Part shown: in pieces, positions 58,201 to 64,000 of the stretch | Position numbering within the stretch: position 1 is the first letter of the stretch | How the letters are laid out: each line of letters starts with the position of its first letter | NCBI GenBank assembly: GCA_030063045.1 | Contig: JAQSEB010000002.1 | Location: forward strand, 1,860,001-1,924,000 | DNA from: Pratylenchus scribneri | Lineage: Eukaryota; Nematoda; Chromadorea; Rhabditida; Pratylenchidae | Direction: 5' to 3' | Length of the DNA stretch: 64,000 bases | Program-made: the position numbers and the translations under genes | The notes under the pieces: generated by a model | The model's database searches: none | What the model saw: the letters and a program-made list of their open reading frames with translations, nothing else | What the model was told of the DNA's origin: nothing

Positions 58201-60094
58201 TTAATTTCAATAATTTTTTTAGAGTTAGACAAAAATTTTTACAAATAAACCAAATTAAAAGAACCCAAAAACTGGATATTTTTACGAAAACCGGATTTTA
58301 AGAAAATCACAGTTTTTATAAAACAAATTTTACCATTTTTGTATCTGTCAATCCAATAATGCCTAAGGGCCTTTCCTATTCAACCTACTGTACTCCCACT
58401 TTTTCCCAATCATCCCGCTACCGTATCAGTCAAATATTGCCCCAATCCGCATTTATAAACCAACCCCTTTTCCCTCTCAAATAGTCCTTTTTTTCACTGT
58501 CCATTTTATTATTCCTATTTCTCGCCCACTTATAAATAAATAATAATTTAAGTAAGTTCTCCTTAATCCCTATCCCTGTACTCTTCTTTGGGCCACTGAA
58601 TACTTAACTTATTAGGCCCAACTTCTCTACCCAAACAACTTTGGCCCTAGATTAGTACTAATAGAGTCCCTTTTGTACATTAATAATAAATTTCCCCCTC
58701 ATTTCATAGATGTTTGCCGATCAACTCGACTCAATTCCACATTTGCCCGATTTTTGCACACTTTGTTTGGCCACATTGGCTTGTACCAAATGAAGAGGGC
58801 TAGCCGGCCTGGCTCGGCTGGCCCGGCCAGATGGCCTGGCCGGGCCAAGTGGCCCTGTCCGTACCAAATGAGAAATGCCAGCCAGGCCAGGCCAGGTGGC
58901 CCAGGGCCAAGATTATTTTTGCGCATAACTTCTGAACAATTGGCTTTTATAATTTTTTCACCACTAGTTAGGCTCAGCTTTACAAGCTCTCTCGAACTGA
59001 ATTAAAAAATAAATATTCAAATGGTATTATTAAAATTTTTTTCAACATGGGTATATCATCCTAAGTAAGATGAAGCCGAAAATTAAAACAAATACCAAAT
59101 TCGGATTCTACGGCTAAAACTACCCTAGAATAGAAATTTTTACCCAATTAAATCATAAAAAATTTTTTCATCGAAAATTTGGCTCTCCTAAAAATTTTCG
59201 TGATTATTTTGCTTGTTAATATAATTCCATTTACTTCAAAATAAAAAAATAATATTTATTTTATAATGTTAATTAATATATCTTATAATATGTTTAATAA
59301 TATTACTTTTTATTGTTTAAAAATTTTTTTGGCCCTGCTGTCCTTAGGGGCCAAAAAACCAGGGTCAGGTGGCCCAGAGCCAAAATTCATTTGGTACGGA
59401 CCCATGGGCCAGGGCCATCTGACCCTGGTACAGCTGGCCTTTGGGCCAGGGCCACTCAGGCCAGCTGGCCTTGGCCCTCGGGCCACTCATTTGGTACGAA
59501 AAAGGCCAGGTGGCTAGGCCGGCTAGCCCTGGCCCACTTCATTTGGTACAAGCCATTCATTCCATCCCAACAATTAATGGACCATCAAAATGAAAATGAA
59601 AGACGTCAATTTTTGATGGCCCAATTGACCTTTCTCCGCTCCCTACTTGCCAATATGCCAAAATTGTTGAGTGGATTGGCCCCCCTCATCGTCCAATTAT
59701 TGCCTGATTTTTTCATTCAGGTAAATTGAATTATGCTTTAGGACTAAATAAATCTTCTTTTTAGGCCAGCGAATATCGTCGGCAAAAGCCATCATCAACA
59801 GCAGAAGGCATTGATTGGCGCCAGGATCAATTTTCGGACCGGCTGGAACATTGCCTTTCGGGCGTTTGCCGTGAATTGCAAAAGCGTCGAACACATTTTG
59901 GCCATTTACTTCCATTTGTGGTGGCCAATTGTTTGATTGGCGAACGCGAACTTCGCTTCCCTCTTTTTTTGTTGATGAGTGCCCTGGACGAGAATGATAT
60001 GGCCGTTTTGAGTGCAAATTTGCCAACAATGGAAAAACGCAAATTCGACCTTCTCCGTCAACAATTCCATGAAAGAAACAAAATTATTGGATAA
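55289..60094 (+). CDS. Large helical-repeat protein, possibly Urb2/Npa2-like; coding exon interrupted by a transposon
   Basis: Exons in phase: 55289-55352, 55442-55691, 55733-55851, 55977-56131, 56588-56848, 56890-57205, 57708-57832, 57885-58073, 58710-58777 with 59558-59720, and 59765-60094. The product is Leu-rich and all-helical (LLQSIFALND, LILLQTLLIELAYL, FLVTFAQSQNSL), with an acidic-basic loop RKRRRRTQLDEEEENE. The C-terminus LLPFVVANCL ... PLFLLMSALDENDMAVLSANL resembles the end of ribosome-biogenesis protein Urb2/Npa2; this is an inference and other HEAT-type nucleolar proteins are possible. A TTTATTAG acceptor 8 bases before the ATG fits trans-splicing in an operon. A 777-bp element (58778-59554) splits exon 9; reading around the element keeps phase, but reading through gives a stop after 26 codons of the exon, so this copy looks broken. 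Confidence 0.6.
56365..56510 (+). mobile_element. SINE-like element with tRNA-derived head
   Basis: TAGCTCATTGG (56391-56401) fits box A and GGTTCGATTCC (56447-56457) is a perfect box B. Between them TTGCC and GGCAA can pair as an anticodon stem around an 18-base loop. There is no pairing acceptor stem, and a long T run follows at about 56484-56501. It sits in an intron (56132-56587). A tRNA pseudogene is the alternative. Confidence 0.55.
57430..57645. mobile_element. Inverted-repeat element related to 1359-1578
   Basis: ACAAACCATTGGATAGAACT at the left is mirrored by the right end around GGACAAACCATTAAACCC, and inner arms AACTCATTGAAATG / CATTTCGTCGAGTT pair. It shares ATGGTTTGGTCAAAATTAAA and the ATCGA arms with the GTF3C3 intron 3 element. 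Lies in the intron 57206-57707. Confidence 0.45.
58350..58680 (+). repeat. Dispersed repeat copy C
   Basis: AATAATGCCTAAGGGCCTTT, CCTACTGTACTCCCAC and AGTCAAATATTGCCCC match copies A (8346) and B (11400-11722). The downstream half (CCTTAATCCCTATCC, GGGCCACTGAA, AACAACTTTGGCCC) matches copy B. In the intron 58074-58709. Confidence 0.6.
58778..59554. mobile_element. Non-autonomous DNA transposon inserted in a coding exon
   Basis: Termini GGCTTGTACCAAATGAAG (58778-58795) and the mirror CTTCATTTGGTACAAGCC (59537-59554) are perfect 18-bp inverted repeats. ATT at 58775-58777 is duplicated at 59555-59557. Subterminal copies of GTACCAAATG lie at 58783 and 58861 (direct) and at 59388, 59488 and 59540 (inverted), as transposase-binding sites often do. 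Both ends are rich in short GGCCAGG/CCTGGCC palindromes; the middle is AT-rich. No transposase frame. Confidence 0.85.
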
Positions 60095-60220
60095 TTCACA
60101 CATTTTTTTAACCTCAATTGTTATTTATTTAATATTTTTTGAATTGAATAAATATTTTTATTTAAATTAATAAAGCATTCTTTTTCTTCTCCATTTGAAT
60201 TTCAATTTTGGCCCGTTCTT

Positions 60221-60558
60221 TCATGCTTTGCATTTTGCACAACACCATTGGAAGAAACGATGAATTGTGCAGCATAATAGGCCAAGAATGCAAAAAATGG
60301 CCAGAAGGAGTGTGAAAACACGGACAAGAGCCGATTCAAGCAAATTATCTGATGGATAACGATTCCTGAAATTATAGAAAATGGAAATGAATTTATTTTT
60401 TAATGAAAAGGCTTAAAAATATTGTAATTCCCGAATAATATAGCTAAAAATTATTTTCCAACAATGAAAACGGAAATCTATCGCGAACAAATTACAAAAT
60501 CTCTGTACCCCAAAATTATATGAAAAACTCACTGATTTGTTGCCGATACAATTGGCAT
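60221..60558 (-). CDS. Probable small single-pass membrane protein
   Basis: Two exons, 60558-60533 and 60365-60221, join in phase with a GTGAGT donor and TTTCAG acceptor and give 56 residues from ATG 60558. The second exon encodes a helix (ALVRVFTLLLAIFCILGLLC) followed by a Cys-rich end CTIHRFFQWCCAKCKA. In the frame upstream of the ATG lies a signal-peptide-like stretch (IIAFISLFLPKFVSANMP), so the true start may be further upstream in an unseen exon. Tail-to-tail with the helical protein gene. No family recognised. Confidence 0.4.
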
Positions 60559-60904
60559 ATTGGCTGATACAAATTTCGGAAGGAATAAAGAAATAAATGC
60601 TATAATCGATGAATGGATGTTCAAAAAAGGACAGAAGTAATTGGATTCCAATTTAAAGCCTGGTGCATAATGTGATGTGATAAACCAAAGGATAAAAATA
60701 TTTTTATATCCCCAAGAAACAAATTATAGAGTGGAAAAAATGACGGGATATTGGAATTAAAGGAAATGGAAAATGATGGTGATTGTGGCTGCAGAGTTAT
60801 TATAAAAATCGACGTAATCTTGATGAAATCTTTCCATCATTGATATATTTTATTTGTAGTTTAAGCCTTTATTCAAAGATTTAGATTTTTAATCAGCTGA
60901 ATTA

Positions 60905-61808
60905 AAACAGGCGGAATTATTCTAACTAAAACATTAGGAATAAAAACACGCGGATTTATTCTAAGTTCATCAGGCGGAATTAAAACAGGCGGAATTATTC
61001 TAAGTTCGCCAGGCGGAATTATTCTAACTAAAACATTAGGAATAAAAACACGCGGATTTATTCTAAGTTCGTCAGGCGGAATTAAAACAGGCTTAATTAT
61101 TCTAAGTTCGCCAGGCGGAATTATTCTATGTTCGCCAGGCGGAATTAAAACAGGCTTAATTATTCTAAGTTCGCCAGGCGGAATTAAAACAGGCGGAATT
61201 ATTCTAAGTTCGCCAGGCGGAATTAAAACAGGCGGAATTATTCTAAGTTCGCCAGGCGGAATTAAAACAGGCTTAATTATTCTAAGTTCGCCAGGCGGAA
61301 CTAAAACAGGCGGATATATTCTAACTAAAACAGGCGGAATTATTCTAAGTTCGCCAGGCGGAATTAAAACAGGCTTAATTATTCTAAGTTCGCCAGGCGG
61401 AACTAAAACAGGCGGATATATTCTAACTAAAACAGGCGGAATTATTCTAAGTTCGCCAGGCGGAATTAAAACAGGCGGAATTATTCTAAGTTCACCAGGC
61501 GGAATTATTCTAAGTTCGCCAGGCGGAATTAAAACAGGCGGAATTATTCTAAGTTCACCAGGCGGAACTAAAACAGGCGGATATATTCTAACTAAAACAG
61601 GCGGAATTATTCTAAGTTCGCCAGGCGGAATTAAAACAGGCGGAATTATTCTAAGTTCACCAGGCGGAATTATTCTAAGTTCGCCAGGCGGAATTAAAAC
61701 AGGCGGAATTATTCTAAGTAAAACAGGCGGAATTATTCTAAGTAAAACAGGCGGAATTATTCTAAGTAAAACAGGCTGAATTATTTTAACTAAAACAGGC
61801 GGAATTAA
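60905..61808 (+). repeat. 24/15-bp minisatellite, array 3
   Basis: Same family as 12413-13110 and 42640-43660: core AGGCGGAATT with tails ATTCTAAGTTCGCC, AAAAC and ATTCTAACTAAAAC, plus local variants (ACATTAGGAATAAAAACACG, AGGCTTAATT, AGGCGGATATA). Intergenic, between the small membrane protein and the AMP-binding gene. Confidence 0.95.
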
Positions 61809-62348
61809 AATTATTTATTGACACATTTGGATTTTATTTTCGACTAAAATTATACATCATTGATTAAATCCATTTCATCGAGAACTTTCCAATAATTTAA
61901 AAATTTAATTATAAGCATGTTTTTAAAAATATATAGTATAATAACGATTTTACTCCATTTTTTGAACACTTGATTCAAATAAAACTTTTCATTCATGTAT
62001 GCATACAATTATTCTCTTTAATATAAATCTTGTAAACAACTTTTGTTGACCAATTTACAATTTTTTAAAGACTGATTATTGTATTTCCTCTTCCCCTACA
62101 TATTATTTGTCATATTACCAACATATTTCAACAATATTTTAAATATTTCCCATAATCAGTCTGCTCCATTTAAATTGGCTCAAATCAGCCAATTCGCCTC
62201 AACCAATCCTGCGGATTTGACATCGCCTCTTTACCAAATTTTGGCCAATTTTATGAAAAATTTGAGCTCTATGGCTGGCCCAAATTTCATTTCTTCCATT
62301 TCCCAAAAAATAAACTTTACAAAACTATCCCACTTCCCTCCCTAAAAA
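61809..62348. other. Intergenic stretch with a possible orphan exon
   Basis: AT-rich to about 62160. After a CATAATCAG acceptor-like site at 62160 an open frame runs to TAA 62343-62345 (PFKLAQISQF ... FTKLSHFPP) with coding-like composition, but no start or partner exon is visible. It ends 3 bases before the AMP-binding ATG, so it could be 5' leader sequence. Confidence 0.3.
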
Positions 62349-64000
62349 ATGTCAGAAGAAGTAGAAAAACTTTTCCATCGACGAATTCTGGCAGTGGCCA
62401 ACACATTTTCGGAGCAAATTGCCTTGGTAAGCGAAAAATGAAAGATTTGATGCTGATTAGATGCTTAATTTCCTTTGAATTTCGACTTTTTACACCCAAA
62501 ATTCATATTCATCCTTTATAAGACGGATTGTGAGACTGGCGAAAACTTAACCTTCGGCGATTTACGTCGAAAAAGTGTCCAATTGGCCGCCGTATTGAAT
62601 GGCCAATTCCAAATTGGTCAAGGCGATTTTCTGCTTTGCCTTTTGCCGAATAGCCTCAATTATCCACTCATTTTGTTGGCCGGAGCCCTGCTTGGTGCAC
62701 CAATTTCCGGCGCTCCACCCGATTCCAGCGCCGGTTAATTTTTGTTCACAAAAAGAAATTGGGAAAATGTCAAAATGATTTCACGGCAATTGGGGTTTAA
62801 TTTAGATTGGGAAATCAAAATTTTATATGGAATATTGTGCGCGAATCGATGGATGGGTGTACCTTCCTTTATTTCCACTTAATCATATACATAATTAGGC
62901 TTAAAATGATGAAAAAATTTTATATTCTAGAATATCCATTATAATTTCCCCTAAATAGATGAATTGGAAATATTTGTGACCAAAACACAATGCCGTGCAA
63001 TTTTTGCCACCAACAATGCCCCACATTTGGATTGGCTTCAGGCCAAAACAAAAATGTTGGGAATTCGACTTTTTTTGTTGGACAAATTGGCCGACCAACC
63101 GGGCATTGATTTTAATGGGCTGTTGGATATGGGCGGCGAAATGGATGATCATCAAATTATGGAATTTTTGGCCAAATCACCGGACAATTCCCTTTCTTTG
63201 GATGCAACTTTTGTTGCGCCAATGAGCAGTGGAGCCAGGTGGAAAAATAAATAAATTAATTATCAAATTGATTTCAGCGGAATTCCAAAAGTTGTTTTGC
63301 AGGTCAATTTTTATACCTATCTATATAATTGATATTTTGGTTCAAAAAGAATACCAGTAAATCACACTTAAAAGACTTATGCAGAGCTTACATAAAATTT
63401 GCTTGGAATAAAAACTAATTTTAATAATCTGGTAGTCGTCCCGATAAATCGAATATAATCGTCCAAAAATGTTTTAATTTTTTATTTGCATAAAATGTCA
63501 TTCAAATTTTTTTATAGACCCATCGAAATTATATTGCCGCCACCAATATTCTTAAAAGGTATAAAATCAAATTAATTAATTAAAATATGAAAATATTCTT
63601 TGAAAAGTGCGGTTTTCGATGAATTGACGGAGGAAGGTGGCGGTCGCCGATCAACAATTGCGGCCCAACCATTTCATCATGCCTCAGGCACAATTTACAA
63701 TTTTATTAGAATGAATTACTGTATTTGAAGGTCTTTGGATTCTCTTTTATTGTCTTTTGACCGGCCATCGTTCATTGGTGATGCGCAAATTTAATCCTCA
63801 ATTATATTTGGGCCTAATTGAAGAATATAAGGCAAGAACTGATGAGTAAACATTAAATAATCCCAAATAAAATAGATTGACACCCTTTCATTGGGTCCTT
63901 GGCTAATTTCTTTACTTCTCAAACAAAATTTGGCCAATTATAATTTGGTTCGTTTTCATCCAATTATATCTATTTATTCCTCCTTTTTGTCAGTCTTCAA
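62349..64000 (+). CDS. AMP-binding enzyme (acyl-CoA synthetase / 4-coumarate-CoA ligase-like), 5' part
   Basis: Adenylates a carboxylic acid and usually passes it to CoA. Exons in phase: 62349-62426, 62523-62733, 62959-63238, 63278-63302, 63518-63558, 63608-63687, 63731-63831 and 63876 onward, cut by the window edge. Family features: LTFGDLRRKSVQLAAVL, GDFLLCLLPNSLNYPLILLA, GAPPDSSADEL, the phosphate loop MSSGASGIPKVV (consensus SSGTTGxPKGV; here both Thr are Ala and Ser, and the Gly after Lys is Val), THRNYIAATN, PFHHASGLWILFYCLLTGHR and IDTLSLGPWLISLLL. The introns at 63688-63730 and 63832-63875 need GC donors (GCACAA, GCAAGA). No peroxisomal signal can be judged. The changed P-loop leaves open whether it is active. 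Confidence 0.82.

Noticed and set aside
58673..59729. Proline- and glycine-rich frames across the transposon as real protein
   Set aside because: They translate GGCCAGG-type palindromes of the inserted element; only the flanking parts match the host gene.

Overview
The window looks like nuclear DNA of a nematode. Genes are cut by many short AT-rich introns (about 45-60 bases, GT/TTTTAG or GT/TTNCAG). Several families are typical of nematodes: a patched-related (PTR) protein, a Sulfotransfer_2-type sulfotransferase and a cysteine/histidine protein with a Gln/Ala tail. Several start codons follow a TTTNAG acceptor by a few bases, as expected for spliced-leader trans-splicing. Base use and family content would fit a plant-parasitic tylenchid, but that is a guess. 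All gene models were spliced by hand from reading frame, intron phase and family knowledge.

Layout. 1-124: tail of an unknown gene. 642-7729 (+): TFIIIC subunit GTF3C3/Tfc4-like TPR protein, 14 exons, with a 2 kb intron filled by a minisatellite. 7850-13551 (-): PTR/sterol-sensing-domain transporter-like protein, convergent with the first gene. 15954-20891 (-): TIKI/TRABD2-type membrane protein whose two family histidines are replaced. 20892-24795: gene-poor flank. 24796-35041: about 61 head-to-tail copies of a 168-bp satellite with higher-order structure. 35042-38715: repeat-rich, with several fold-back or inverted-repeat elements. 38716-41313 (-): putative zinc-binding regulator. 42640-43660: 24-bp minisatellite. 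45566-47795 (+): carbohydrate-type sulfotransferase. 48466-48822 (+): single-LIM-domain protein. 49153-52454 (-): RecQ/BLM relative with no first RecA lobe. 52833-60094 (+): a tandem, possibly operonic set of VHL, PPP1R11 (PP1 inhibitor 3) and a large helical nucleolar-type protein; the last has a 777-bp DNA transposon inside a coding exon. 60221-60558 (-): probable small membrane protein. 60905-61808: third copy of the 24-bp minisatellite family. 62349 to the window end (+): AMP-binding (acyl-CoA synthetase-like) gene, cut by the edge.

The genes are unrelated housekeeping or signalling functions, apart from the possible VHL-PPP1R11-helical-protein operon. The strongest unusual signals are two apparently catalysis-dead proteins kept as intact multi-exon genes (TIKI-like and RecQ-like), the transposon in a coding exon with a 3-bp target duplication, the 10-kb ordered satellite, and a dense layer of small inverted-repeat elements and shared minisatellites in introns.
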